A stretch of DNA of 34,457 bases from positions 1 through 34,457 of the forward strand of contig JBPCRE010000266.1 in assembly GCA_050997195.1 (NCBI GenBank), in the 5' to 3' direction. Below the pieces are notes generated by a model, which was not told the origin of the DNA, made no database searches, and saw only the letters and a program-made list of their open reading frames with translations. Source of the DNA: JACCZP01 sp050997195. Its GTDB lineage: Bacteria; Actinomycetota; Thermoleophilia; Solirubrobacterales; Thermoleophilaceae. How positions within the stretch are numbered: the stretch's first letter is position 1; each line of letters starts with the position of its first letter. Shown one piece after another: positions 1-7,745 of this stretch. A program made the position numbers and the translations under genes.

Positions 1-776
1 CCGTCCACCCGCAGCTCGTGCCCGGTGAGGTAGCCGGAGGCGTCCGAGGCGAGGAAGAGCAGCGGCCCGGCCAGGTCGGCGGCCTCGGCCATGCGCCCGA
101 GCGGCACGCGCGCGGTGTACTTGGCGAGGAACTCGGCGTCCTGGCCGCCCAGCACGCCGCCCGGCGAGAGGGCGTTCACCCGGACGCCGCGCGGGCCCCA
201 CAGGCGCGCGAAGTAGCGGGTCAGGTTCACCACACCGGCCTTCGAGGCGCCGTAGGCCGGCGGCTTGAGGAAGGGCGGGTCGGCGTCCATGTGGTCGTAG
301 AAGCGTGGCTCGGCGGCCACGGACGCGTACAGGGAGCCGATGTTCACGATGGAGCCGCGGCCCTCGTCGACCATTCCGGGGCCGAACACCTGCGTGGCGT
401 TGAACGTGCCGCCGAGGTTCACCTCCACCGTGCGCTGGAAGTCCTCCAGCGGGAGATCCTCGATCCGCCAGGTGCGGGCGTCCGCGCCCGGCGGCTGGTC
501 GATGCCGGCGTTGTTCACGAGCACGGTGGGGGGCCCGAGGCGCTCGTGCACGCGGTCGCGGACGGCCTCGAGGCCCGCCCGATCGGTCACGTCGGCCTGT
601 TCGTAGAGCACCGTGGCGTTCGACTCGCCCAGCTCGAGCTCGTCGGGCGGGCGCACGTCCACGCCCACCACGCTGGCGCCGGCCCCGGCCAGGGCCCCGA
701 TCCACACCGGGCCCAGGTTGCCGAGGGCTCCGGTGACCAGTGCTACCCGGCCGTCGAGGCGGAGCTCATCCGCCAT
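1..776 (-). CDS. SDR-family NAD(P)-dependent oxidoreductase, 3' end cut by the window
   Basis: I translated this directly from the minus strand; it runs off the left edge, so no stop is seen. It reads about 258 residues of a classical short-chain dehydrogenase. The Rossmann motif is TGALGNLG (residues 15-22), with Asn where the usual second Gly would be. NNAG is at 88-91, the catalytic Ser is about 148 (NIGSLY), and the YGASK pair is Tyr175/Lys179. The final residues LTGHELRVDG match the usual C-terminus, so only a few residues should be missing. The start ATG lies inside the end of neuB (11-base overlap), suggesting translational coupling. Relaxed glycine motifs of this kind occur in PtmA-like SDRs found beside neuB genes, so a role in making or modifying a nonulosonic acid precursor is plausible. 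The exact substrate is unknown. Confidence 0.9.
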   Translation of the reverse strand, partial: MADELRLDGRVALVTGALGNLGPVWIGALAGAGASVVGVDVRPPDELELGESNATVLYEQADVTDRAGLEAVRDRVHERLGPPTVLVNNAGIDQPPGADARTWRIEDLPLEDFQRTVEVNLGGTFNATQVFGPGMVDEGRGSIVNIGSLYASVAAEPRFYDHMDADPPFLKPPAYGASKAGVVNLTRYFARLWGPRGVRVNALSPGGVLGGQDAEFLAKYTARVPLGRMAEAADLAGPLLFLASDASGYLTGHELRVD

Positions 777-1899
777 GGGCCGCGCCGGCCTGGGCCAGGG
801 GGGCTTCCTCGCCCTCGCCCTCGGGCGCGGCCTCCTCGAGCGCCTCGAAGGTGAGCGCGTCCTCGCGGGCGACGGGGTGACGAAGCGTGCGTCCCAGCAG
901 GCGGTCGAGCTCGTACGGGGGCAGGCCGTCCCCGGGACTCTTCTGAGCCACGTCCTGCTCGCGCAGCGTGTGCCCGGTGGGCAGGTCCGCGGCGGCCACG
1001 AGCTTCTTGCCCATCTTCTTCTTCGGGTCCACCTCGCTCGGGTACATCCGCTTGTTGGCGTCGCCGAGCGCCGCGCGGGTGCGCTCGAGGTCGCGGATCA
1101 TCTTCTGGAGCCCCTGGGGCTCGAGCGAGAAGCGGTGGTCGGTGCCCTTCATGGCCCGGTTCAGCGTGAAGTGCTTCTCGACGATGCGCGCCCCGAGCAC
1201 GTAGGCGGCCACCGCCATGGCGATCCCGTTGTCGTGGCTCGACAGGCCGATCACCACCTCCGGGAAGAGGTCCCGGTAGGTCTGGATCACGCGGAGGTCG
1301 AGCTCCTCGAAGGCCGCGGGGTAGCCCGCGGTGCACTGGAGGATGGCCACCTGCGGGTTGATCTCGGCCACGCAATCGTGCGCGCGCCGCACGTCGTCGA
1401 GCGTCGAGGCCCCCGTGGAGAGGACGATCGGCTTGCCGATGGCGGCCACGTGGCGCAGCAGGGGCAGGTTGTCGATGTCCCCCGAGGCGATCTTGTACGC
1501 CGGCATGTCGAGGTCGGCCAGGAAGTCGGCGCTCGAGAGATCGAAGGCCGTGGCGAAGAACGTGACGCCGATCTCCTCGGCGTAGGCCTGCAGCTCCCCG
1601 TACTCCGAGCGGCCGAACTCCAGCGCCTCGCGGTGCTCGCCGTAGGTGCCGCCGAAGGAGTTCTCGTTCTCGTAGGGCTTGTTGAAGAAGTCGCTGGTGT
1701 AGAGCGAGCGGTTGTCACGCTTCTGGATCTTCACCGCGTGGGCGCCGCAATGCTTGGCCTCGTCGAACATCTCCTTGGCCTTCTCGACCGACCCCTGGTG
1801 GTTGTGGCCGATCTCGGCGATCACGTAGGCGTCGCTGGCGTCGGAGATCTCGACGCCGGCGATCTGGAACGTGCGGGTGGCGCTTGCGGGGTGACTCAT
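766..1899 (-). CDS. neuB: NeuB-family nonulosonic (sialic-type) acid synthase with C-terminal SAF domain
   Basis: The family condenses phosphoenolpyruvate with an N-acetylated amino sugar to give a nine-carbon nonulosonic acid in the cytoplasm. The 377 residues hold an N-terminal TIM barrel: AEIGHNHQG at 28-36, VKIQKRD at 56-62, YKIASGD at 135-141, STGAS at 161-165, and the likely metal-binding histidines His222 (SSHD) and His243 (EKHFTL). A SAF/antifreeze-like domain covers about 290-355, and an acidic/Ala-rich tail of about 25 residues follows. AGGA lies five bases before the ATG on the minus strand, and an AT-rich TATAAC box is at 1918-1923. It is the first gene of a leftward unit with the SDR. 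Whether the product is sialic, legionaminic or another nonulosonic acid cannot be told from sequence alone. No CMP-transferase is in the window. Confidence 0.93.
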   Translation of the reverse strand: MSHPASATRTFQIAGVEISDASDAYVIAEIGHNHQGSVEKAKEMFDEAKHCGAHAVKIQKRDNRSLYTSDFFNKPYENENSFGGTYGEHREALEFGRSEYGELQAYAEEIGVTFFATAFDLSSADFLADLDMPAYKIASGDIDNLPLLRHVAAIGKPIVLSTGASTLDDVRRAHDCVAEINPQVAILQCTAGYPAAFEELDLRVIQTYRDLFPEVVIGLSSHDNGIAMAVAAYVLGARIVEKHFTLNRAMKGTDHRFSLEPQGLQKMIRDLERTRAALGDANKRMYPSEVDPKKKMGKKLVAAADLPTGHTLREQDVAQKSPGDGLPPYELDRLLGRTLRHPVAREDALTFEALEEAAPEGEGEEAPLAQAGAAHGG

Positions 1900-1917
1900 G
1901 GCGTCCTAGCTCGTGAC

Positions 1918-1925
1918 GTTATAAC
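1918..1925. promoter_or_regulatory. Palindromic AT-rich box GTTATAAC in the divergent neuB / 2006-gene region
   Basis: This perfect 8-bp palindrome is the only AT-rich spot in the 106-bp divergent region. TATAAC reads on both strands and resembles a -10 hexamer. On the minus strand it would give a start about 12 bases before the neuB ATG; on the plus strand it would give a leader of about 75 bases before 2006. I see no convincing -35 on either side, so the promoter call is tentative. Confidence 0.35.
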
Positions 1926-2005
1926 TGTCGGAGGGCCGAAGTCGCGGGATACGCGGCCCAGCGCCTCCGCCGCCCGGTACCCGACCCACTCTAGGACCCG
2001 CTCGC

Positions 2006-3118
2006 ATGCCCGTAGGAGGACCGAGGTTCATCCGCCGTCCGAAGCGCGCGCTCAAGGGCGCGCGCCGCCGAGTGGCCTCGATCAAGCCGCGGGCCGAGCT
2101 CCTGGCCACCGCGTGGACGCAGGACCGTGCGATCGAGCGGGCCGACCGGGCGGTGGCGAAGGCGGCGCGTGGCAGCGCACCGATCCTCGTCGGTCCGTGG
2201 CTCTCGGAGATCGGCTTCGAGGTCCTCTACTGGATCCCCATGCTCAACCGCTTCGTCGAGCACTACGGGATCGAGCGCGAGCGGCTCGTGGCCGTCTCGC
2301 GCGGGGGCGCGCAGCCCTGGTACGCGGACCTGGCCGGCTCCTACGTGGACGCCTTCGACTTCTTCGAGCCGGAGCAGCTGCGCGAGCGCCACGCCGCTCA
2401 GAAGGCCGCGGGCTCCGGCGAGAAGGTGTGGGAGCTCGGCGGGCTCGACGCCGAGATCGTGCGGCGTGCGACCGAGCGCCTCGGCCTCGACGCGGTCAAC
2501 GTGCTGCACCCCGGGCTCATGAACCAGCGCTTCCGGTACTTCTGGGCCCGCAGCCGCAAGCTCGGCGCACTCGAGAAGCGCACGCTCTACCGACCGCTGC
2601 CCGCGCCGAGCGGGCCGCCGCCCGCCCCGGGCCTCGAGGATCTGCCCGAGGACTACGTGGCCGTCAAGGCCTACTTCAGCGCCGACTTCCCGGACACCGA
2701 GGAGAACCGCGCGTTCGTCCGGCGCCTGGTGGCGCGCCTCGCCGAGGAGCACGACGTGGTGCTGCTCTCCACCGGGCTCGACTTCGACGGCCACGCCGAC
2801 TACGCGCCCGCCGGGGCCTCGGGCGCGGTGCACGACCTCGCGCCGATCATGGTCGCCCGCCACAACCTCGATCTCCAGACCCGGGTCATCGCCGGAGCGC
2901 GCGCGCTGTTCACCACCTACGGCGGCTTTGCCTACCTCGGTCCCCTCCTCGGCGTGGACACCGTCTCGTTCTACTCCCTCTACAACTTCTCGCCCTCGCA
3001 CCTCGACGTGGCACGGCGGATCGTGCCCCGGATCGGCTCCGCGCGCCTCGCCGCCCTCGACGTGCGCGAGCTCGACCTCCTCGACATGGTCTCGGGGCTC
3101 GAGCGGGCAGGCGTGTGA
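2006..3118 (+). CDS. Uncharacterised protein of the polysaccharide locus, possibly GT-B-like
   Basis: I do not recognise a named family for this 370-residue protein. It has a strongly basic N-terminus (residues about 7-30), then a conserved-looking block GPWLSEIGFEVLYW (about 63-76). Later blocks, VVLLSTGLDF and FTTYGGFAYLGPLLGVDTVSFY, resemble the second Rossmann half of a GT-B fold. There are no membrane segments. It begins the operon that leads through a nucleotidyltransferase, a methyltransferase and a glycosyltransferase-like protein to a Wzt-type ATPase, so a role in glycan assembly is likely. AGGA at 1993-1996 precedes the ATG by nine bases. A stronger AGGAGG at 2014-2019 lies inside the gene with no usable start codon after it, so 2006 is kept. 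Confidence 0.8.
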   Translation: MPVGGPRFIRRPKRALKGARRRVASIKPRAELLATAWTQDRAIERADRAVAKAARGSAPILVGPWLSEIGFEVLYWIPMLNRFVEHYGIERERLVAVSRGGAQPWYADLAGSYVDAFDFFEPEQLRERHAAQKAAGSGEKVWELGGLDAEIVRRATERLGLDAVNVLHPGLMNQRFRYFWARSRKLGALEKRTLYRPLPAPSGPPPAPGLEDLPEDYVAVKAYFSADFPDTEENRAFVRRLVARLAEEHDVVLLSTGLDFDGHADYAPAGASGAVHDLAPIMVARHNLDLQTRVIAGARALFTTYGGFAYLGPLLGVDTVSFYSLYNFSPSHLDVARRIVPRIGSARLAALDVRELDLLDMVSGLERAGV

Positions 3119-3561
3119 TCCTCGCCACGGAGGAGCTCGCGGCCCACCGAGGACGGATGGCCATGGTGGACGGCGGCTTCGACCCCCTGCACGCCGGCCA
3201 CGTCCGTTACTTCGAGGAAGCTCATAGCCTGGGCGCGCCCGTCCTGTGCAACGTGTCAGGTGACGCCTACGTGAGCCGAAAGCACCCGCCGCTACTCCCC
3301 GAGGACCAGCGTGTCCTCGTGATCGACGCCCTGCGCCCCGTGGACTACACCCACCTCTCCCGCACCACCACCGCCGACGTGCTTCGGGCCCTGTGCCCCC
3401 GCTTCTACGTGAAGGGCCGCGACTGGGCGGGCCGGCTGCCCGGGGAGGAGCTCGCCGCGTGCGAGGAGGTCGGCACCGAGGTGGTCTTCCTCGACACGGT
3501 GCTCGACTCCTCCACGGCGCTGCTCGAGCGCTACCGCGCGAGCTGGGAGCAGAGCGGGTGA
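3115..3561 (+). CDS. Small HxGH nucleotidyltransferase (cytidylyl/adenylyltransferase, RfaE-C/TagD type)
   Basis: The 148-residue product has the nucleotidyltransferase signature GGFDPLHAGH (HAGH at 26-29), EDQRVLVIDALRPVD at 63-77, YVKGRDW at 98-104 and DSST at 131-134, the counterpart of the family's STT motif. This is close to the layout of the HldE/RfaE C-terminal adenylyltransferase and of glycerol-phosphate cytidylyltransferases. The reaction would be activation of a sugar-1-phosphate or polyol phosphate to a CDP or ADP derivative for a cytoplasmic transferase. The GTG start overlaps the previous stop by four bases (GTGA). No partner sugar kinase is in the window, and the acceptor is unknown. 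Confidence 0.85.
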   Translation: MILATEELAAHRGRMAMVDGGFDPLHAGHVRYFEEAHSLGAPVLCNVSGDAYVSRKHPPLLPEDQRVLVIDALRPVDYTHLSRTTTADVLRALCPRFYVKGRDWAGRLPGEELAACEEVGTEVVFLDTVLDSSTALLERYRASWEQSG

Positions 3562-4244
3562 GCGGCGAGGCCTCGCCCGAGGTGCGGAGCTTCGAGGCGG
3601 CGGTGCTCGAGCAGCGCCCGTGGGCGCCCGAGCACTACGACGACGACTACTTCGCGAGCGACTGGCGGGAGGGCGACAACCGCTACGAGCTCGAGACGCG
3701 GCGCCGCATCGAGGCCCGCAACCCGGAGCTCATCAAGGAGGTGCTCGCTCCCGGGCGGGTGCTCGACCTGGGCTGCGGACCGGGCTTTCTCATGCAGTTC
3801 CTCCACGAGCTCGACGTGGAGGCCGACGGCATCGACTTCTCCCCCGACAGCGTCGAGCTCGCCCCACCGGAGATGCGCGACCGGATCACCGTGGGGCCGG
3901 TCGACGAGCCGCTCGTGCCCGACCGGAGCTACGACCTGGTCGTCTGCCGCGAGGTCATGGAGCACCTCACGGTGCTCCAGGTGCGGCGCACGGTCGAGGT
4001 CATCTGCCGGGCGAGCTCGCGGCTGGCCTACGTGACCACCCGCTTCCACCCCGAACCGGCGGGGCTCCTCTCCTTCACGACCGAGCCCGAGGTGGACCCC
4101 ACCCACATCACCCTCATGAGCAAGGACCTCCTGCGGACGCTGTTCGTGCTCGAGGGCTTCCGGTCGCGGGCCGATCTCGAGGAGCGGATGGACTGGGGGG
4201 GCAAGGGCAGGGTGCTCGTGTACGAGCGCGCCGACGTAGCGTGA
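3558..4244 (+). CDS. SAM-dependent class I methyltransferase
   Basis: This 228-residue protein carries the AdoMet motif VLDLGCGPGF at 68-77, followed by an acidic strand end (DGIDFSPDSVELA) and the post-motif block YDLVVCREVMEHL typical of Methyltransf_11/UbiE-like proteins. The GTG start overlaps the upstream stop by four bases, and the next gene overlaps its stop in the same way. It lies two genes upstream of a Wzt-type ATPase. It may methylate a sugar, either as decoration or as a chain cap; capping by methyl groups is known in the E. coli O8/O9a ABC-exported O antigens. The substrate cannot be deduced here. Confidence 0.87.
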   Translation: MSGEASPEVRSFEAAVLEQRPWAPEHYDDDYFASDWREGDNRYELETRRRIEARNPELIKEVLAPGRVLDLGCGPGFLMQFLHELDVEADGIDFSPDSVELAPPEMRDRITVGPVDEPLVPDRSYDLVVCREVMEHLTVLQVRRTVEVICRASSRLAYVTTRFHPEPAGLLSFTTEPEVDPTHITLMSKDLLRTLFVLEGFRSRADLEERMDWGGKGRVLVYERADVA

Positions 4245-5248
4245 GCGCCGAGCCCCGCCCGGCACCGGCCGCCCCGGAGGCCCGCGGCCGTGCGCCCGCC
4301 GCGCTCGACGCGGTGCTCTCGCACCACCTCAACCCCTTCACGTCGGGCGTCGCGCGCTTCAACCAGGAGCTGGCCCGCGGGCTCGAGGTACCCGTCATCG
4401 GCCTGCTCGATCCGCGTGCCGGAGAGGCCCGTTCGCCCCTGCTCTCCTTCAAGGTCGGAGAGCTCGGCCCCGAGGAACGCGAGGTCCTCGATCGCGGGCT
4501 GCGGCGGCGGGCCGGGTGGCCCGCTCTGCAGGTCTTCCTGCACGACTACCGCGCGACGGCGCTCGAGCGGCGGATGGTGGAGCGCGCGGGCGTGACGTGG
4601 TGCGGCAACCACGAGGTGGCCGCGCGCGTGGAGCCCCTGGCCGGGCGCGTCGAGCGCGTCTGGGCGCCCGGGCTGATCTCCGACACCCGCCGCTTCCAGC
4701 CGAGCGAGATCTCGGTCTTCTCGTTCGGCATGGCCCACAAGCTGCGCACCGACGAGTTCGTTCGCCTCCGGACGCTGCTCGAGGCGTCGGGGCGCACCTA
4801 CACCGTGTTCATCTCGAACGCCAACCACGAGACGGCGGCCATGGAGGACGCCGAGCTCCTGTTCGACGAGATGCGGCGGGTCTTCGGGGGCCGCCTCTAC
4901 TTCATGGGCAACCTCTCCGACGTGGCGGTGTTCAACCAGCTCGTGTCCACCACCTTCTTCTCCGCGTTCTTCCCGGCGGGCGCCCGGGCCAACAACACCT
5001 CGATCGCCTCGGCGATGGAGCATGGCGCTGTGGTGATCACCAACCTCGACGAGCACTCCCCGCCGTACCTGCGCCACATGGACAACGTGATCGACGTCGA
5101 GCAGGCCACCGAGCTGCCCTCGGACCCGCTCGTGCTGAGGCGGATCGGCGTGCGGGCCATGGAGACGGCCCGCGAGCTCACCTGGCCTAAGCTCGTGGAC
5201 GCCATGCGCAGCGCCGACGCCGACCGTTCCGGCCCCTCCCATGCCTAA
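4241..5248 (+). CDS. Glycosyltransferase-like protein, GT-B type, unassigned family
   Basis: The product has 335 residues. After a short Pro/Ala-rich lead it starts a Rossmann-like half with LSHHLNPFTSGVARFNQEL, a pattern common at the N-terminus of GT-B transferases (a Gly near the donor/acceptor cleft). The second half has FSFGMAHKLRTDEF and VFISNANHETAAMEDAELL, and SIASAMEHGAVVITN occupies the place of the usual nucleotide-binding glycosyltransferase block, without a canonical EX7E motif. There are no TM segments, so it should act in the cytoplasm on the glycan later exported by the downstream ABC system. The GTG start overlaps the methyltransferase stop by four bases, and its stop overlaps the ABC ATPase start by eight. 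The assignment rests on overall pattern, not a diagnostic motif. Confidence 0.75.
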   Translation: MSAEPRPAPAAPEARGRAPAALDAVLSHHLNPFTSGVARFNQELARGLEVPVIGLLDPRAGEARSPLLSFKVGELGPEEREVLDRGLRRRAGWPALQVFLHDYRATALERRMVERAGVTWCGNHEVAARVEPLAGRVERVWAPGLISDTRRFQPSEISVFSFGMAHKLRTDEFVRLRTLLEASGRTYTVFISNANHETAAMEDAELLFDEMRRVFGGRLYFMGNLSDVAVFNQLVSTTFFSAFFPAGARANNTSIASAMEHGAVVITNLDEHSPPYLRHMDNVIDVEQATELPSDPLVLRRIGVRAMETARELTWPKLVDAMRSADADRSGPSHA

Positions 5249-6494
5249 CGTCAAGGTCGAGCACCTCTCCAAGCTCTACAAGCTCGACCGCCTCGACGCC
5301 AAGGTCATGCGCCGTTCCGCGAAGGCGGCCAAGAGCGGCGAGGCTCCCCCGGCCGCGGAGCTGTGGGCGCTGAAGGACGTCTCCTTCGAGGTGGGGCCGG
5401 GCACCATCCTCGGCATCGTGGGCCGCAACGGCGCGGGCAAGACCACGCTGCTGAAGATCCTCGGTCGGGTGACTCCACCCACGGAGGGGCGGGCGGAGAT
5501 GAGCGGACGGGTGGTGTCCCTGCTCGAGGTGGGGGCCGGCTTCGTCGCGGAGTCCACCGGACGCGACAACGTGTTCCTGAACGCCGCCCTGTTCGGCATC
5601 CCGCGCTCGGTGGTGCAGCGGCGCTTCGACCAGATCGTGGAGTTCGCCGAGCTCGAGAAGTTCATCGACACCCCGGTCACCCGCTACTCGAGCGGCATGT
5701 ACCTCCGCCTCGCCTTCTCGGTGGCCATCAACATGGAGCCGGACATCCTGCTGGCCGACGAGGTACTGGCCGTGGGAGACATCGACTTCCAGCAGCGCTG
5801 CCTCGAGCGTGTCGAGGAGGACGGCAGGCAGGGCCTGACCACGCTTTTCGTCTCCCACGACACCGCCGCGATCCGGCGCCTCTGCCACCGGGTGATCTGG
5901 CTCGACGCGGGCGAGATGCAGAGCGACGGGCCCCCCGAGCAGGTGGTGACCGAGTACGAGACCTCTCAGGCGGAGCGGACCAAGCGCCGGTCTCGGCCGG
6001 GGGTGCGGAGCAAGCTCGACACGGCCTACGGCAACATCGCGGGCACGCGGCTTCTCTCCCCCGACGGCACCCAGATCGGGTCGGCGCGCCTCGGCGACGA
6101 GGTGCAGGTCGAGGTCACGCTCCGGACCCTGCGCCCGGCCAGCGCCGTGCGCTGCGGCGTCACGCTGTTCACGGAGGGCTCGCCGGCGCTCAGCTCGGTC
6201 CAGACCGAGACCTTCGAGGCCGAGACGCCGGGCGACTACCGCATCGTGGCCCGGGTGCCGGGGGACCTGCTCGCCGACAAGTTCTACACCGTGCGCACGA
6301 CCGCGGTGCTCGTGGTGGCGGGCACCCAAAAGCGCCTGACCGAGCTCGACGCCCTGGCCTTCCGCGTCTATGACGCGGGCGCCCGCGGGGCCGCTCCCTC
6401 CGGATTCTCAGACCGGCTGGAGGGAGTCGTTCGTCCGGCGCTCGACTGGAGCCTCGTCGGGGAGCCGGAGCTCGAGGCGAGCGCCTCGCGGTAG
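5241..6494 (+). CDS. Wzt-like ABC transporter ATP-binding protein with C-terminal glycan-binding-type domain (system 1)
   Basis: The 417-residue protein is an ATPase of the polysaccharide/teichoic acid ABC exporter class. Walker A is GRNGAGKTT at 61-69, the signature is YSSGM at 149-153, Walker B is ILLADE at 169-174, and the H-loop His is at 206 (SHD). From about residue 255 it extends into a beta-rich C-terminal domain ending near GVVRPALDW, as in Wzt proteins, where this domain reads the end of the glycan. It should work with the ABC-2 permease at 7753-8646. Unusually, that permease is separated from it by an opposite-strand glycosyltransferase gene. The last 127 bases overlap the 3' end of that gene. 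Confidence 0.93.
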   Translation: MPNVKVEHLSKLYKLDRLDAKVMRRSAKAAKSGEAPPAAELWALKDVSFEVGPGTILGIVGRNGAGKTTLLKILGRVTPPTEGRAEMSGRVVSLLEVGAGFVAESTGRDNVFLNAALFGIPRSVVQRRFDQIVEFAELEKFIDTPVTRYSSGMYLRLAFSVAINMEPDILLADEVLAVGDIDFQQRCLERVEEDGRQGLTTLFVSHDTAAIRRLCHRVIWLDAGEMQSDGPPEQVVTEYETSQAERTKRRSRPGVRSKLDTAYGNIAGTRLLSPDGTQIGSARLGDEVQVEVTLRTLRPASAVRCGVTLFTEGSPALSSVQTETFEAETPGDYRIVARVPGDLLADKFYTVRTTAVLVVAGTQKRLTELDALAFRVYDAGARGAAPSGFSDRLEGVVRPALDWSLVGEPELEASASR

Positions 6495-7660
6495 ACGCCC
6501 TCGAGGCGCTCCACGAGTCGCGGCCATGCGTACCGGCGCTCGCACTCGGCGCGGCCCGCGAGGCCCATCTCCCGGCGCCCTCGCGGGCCCCGCTCGATCA
6601 GGGCGTCGACGGCTCGGGCGATGGCTTTGGCGTCGCCCCGGGGCGCCATCAGCCCGGTTGCGCCCGCACGCACGACCGCGCCCACCCCGGGCGGGTCGGT
6701 GGACACGGTGGGCAGCCCGCAGGCCATCGCCTCGAGAAGCACGATGCCGAAGGACTCGAGGTCGGAGGTCAGCAGGAGGAGATCGGCGGCGCGCAGGGCG
6801 TCGGGGAGCCGCTCGTGGGGCACGGAGCCGAGGAAGTGCACGCGCCCGGCGATCCCGCGTGCGGCCGCCTCGGCCCGGTAGCGCTCGAGCCACTCACCGC
6901 CGCCGGCCACCAGAAGGTGCACGTCCGGACGCGGGACGAGGCTCACGGCCTCGAGCGCGAGGTCGAGGCGCTTCGAGAAGTGCGCGCGGTCGAGCGCGGC
7001 CACGAACGCGGCCACGGGGGCGTCGGAGGGGATGCCGTGCTCGGCGCGCACGCCGGCCGCGTCGGGACCCGGCCGGAAGGCATCGACGTCCACTCCGTTG
7101 GGCAGGACGGCCAGCTTGCCCCGGGGCCGGGAGCGCAGGTAGGGCACGGTGGCGGCGTGGGCTTCGGAGAGCACGCAGATCCGGTCGGCGGCGCGGGCCA
7201 GCAAGGGCGCGACCGTGGCCTCGTAGGCGGCGAACATCGCGCGCCGGGCGCCGTCACCGATCAGGCGGTTGTGGTAGGAGACCACGAGCGCGCCGTTGCG
7301 CGACCGCACGCGCCCGGCCAGCATGAGCTCCGCACCGAAGATGAACGGGTAGTGGAGGTGCACCACGTCGAAGCCGGACAGGCGAGCGAGGGCGGGGATG
7401 AGGGGGGCATTGCCGATGGCCGCGAGCGGCTCGCGACGATGCACGACCGCCGCGCCGGTGTCCGGGGCGGCCCCGTCCGCCTCCGCGGTGAACACCTCCA
7501 CGTGGTGGCCGCGGGCCGCCGAGCCGGCCGCGAGGTGCAGGCACGTGGTGCCCGCCCCGCCGAGATAAGGCGGAAAGGTGGCGCTCACGTGGGCGATGCG
7601 CAGTGGGGCTCCGCGCCCGGCGGAGGGCGCTCCTATGGCACCGCCCGGCTCGGCTAGCAT
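6368..7660 (-). CDS. GT4 family glycosyltransferase
   Basis: This is a GT-B glycosyltransferase of about 430 residues. The N-terminal block is RIAHVSATFPPYLGGAG (21-37), the mid region has VLPNGVDVDAF, and the donor-site motif ESFGIVLLE (302-310) leads into AMACGLPTV. A GTG at 7684 would add eight residues, but GGAGG at 7668-7672 sits seven bases before the ATG at 7660, which I prefer. The GT core ends near YREAL, about where the convergent wzt gene ends. The last 36 residues are Ser/Pro/Arg-rich and are encoded entirely antisense to wzt codons, which looks like read-through after loss of an older stop. It probably adds a sugar to the system 1 glycan; the donor is unknown. Confidence 0.92.
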   Translation of the reverse strand: MLAEPGGAIGAPSAGRGAPLRIAHVSATFPPYLGGAGTTCLHLAAGSAARGHHVEVFTAEADGAAPDTGAAVVHRREPLAAIGNAPLIPALARLSGFDVVHLHYPFIFGAELMLAGRVRSRNGALVVSYHNRLIGDGARRAMFAAYEATVAPLLARAADRICVLSEAHAATVPYLRSRPRGKLAVLPNGVDVDAFRPGPDAAGVRAEHGIPSDAPVAAFVAALDRAHFSKRLDLALEAVSLVPRPDVHLLVAGGGEWLERYRAEAAARGIAGRVHFLGSVPHERLPDALRAADLLLLTSDLESFGIVLLEAMACGLPTVSTDPPGVGAVVRAGATGLMAPRGDAKAIARAVDALIERGPRGRREMGLAGRAECERRYAWPRLVERLEGVYREALASSSGSPTRLQSSAGRTTPSSRSENPEGAAPRAPAS

Positions 7661-7667
7661 CGGAGCG

Positions 7668-7672
7668 CCTCC
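7668..7672 (-). promoter_or_regulatory. Ribosome binding site GGAGG deciding the GT4 start at 7660
   Basis: On the minus strand GGAGG is followed by a seven-base spacer and ATG at 7660. This favours that start over the in-frame GTG at 7684. Strong Shine-Dalgarno sites are rare in this window, where most genes use overlapping starts. Confidence 0.6.
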
Positions 7673-7726
7673 ACTTGGGATCACCCTAGGGCGCGAGCCG
7701 GAGGCCCGCCCGCCCCGAAACTCCCC

Positions 7727-7745
7727 GGCGCGCCGCGCCTTTTCT
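7727..7745 (+). terminator. Short GC hairpin plus T-run just before the wzm-like start
   Basis: GGCGC (7727-7731) pairs with GCGCC (7735-7739) across a three-base loop, followed at once by TTTT (7740-7743). This has the form of a small intrinsic terminator on the plus strand. It ends nine bases before the permease ATG. It could stop transcription coming through from the wzt side or act as an attenuator; with a five-base stem it may also be chance. Confidence 0.3.

Noticed and set aside
2014..2019. Strong AGGAGG as ribosome binding site for a later start of the 2006 gene
   Set aside because: No ATG, GTG or TTG follows at a usable distance in frame; it falls inside codons for Gly-Gly near the N-terminus.
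613..3114. Long plus-strand open frame preceding the nucleotidyltransferase
   Set aside because: It runs antisense to neuB and through the 2006 gene in a different frame; the product is Arg/Ala/Gly-rich without motifs. Only the part from GTG 3115 is a real protein.
3115..3561. Assignment as CMP-nonulosonate synthetase to match neuB
   Set aside because: HAGH and DSST belong to the HxGH nucleotidyltransferase superfamily; CMP-sialate synthetases have a different N-terminal nucleotide-binding motif and greater length.
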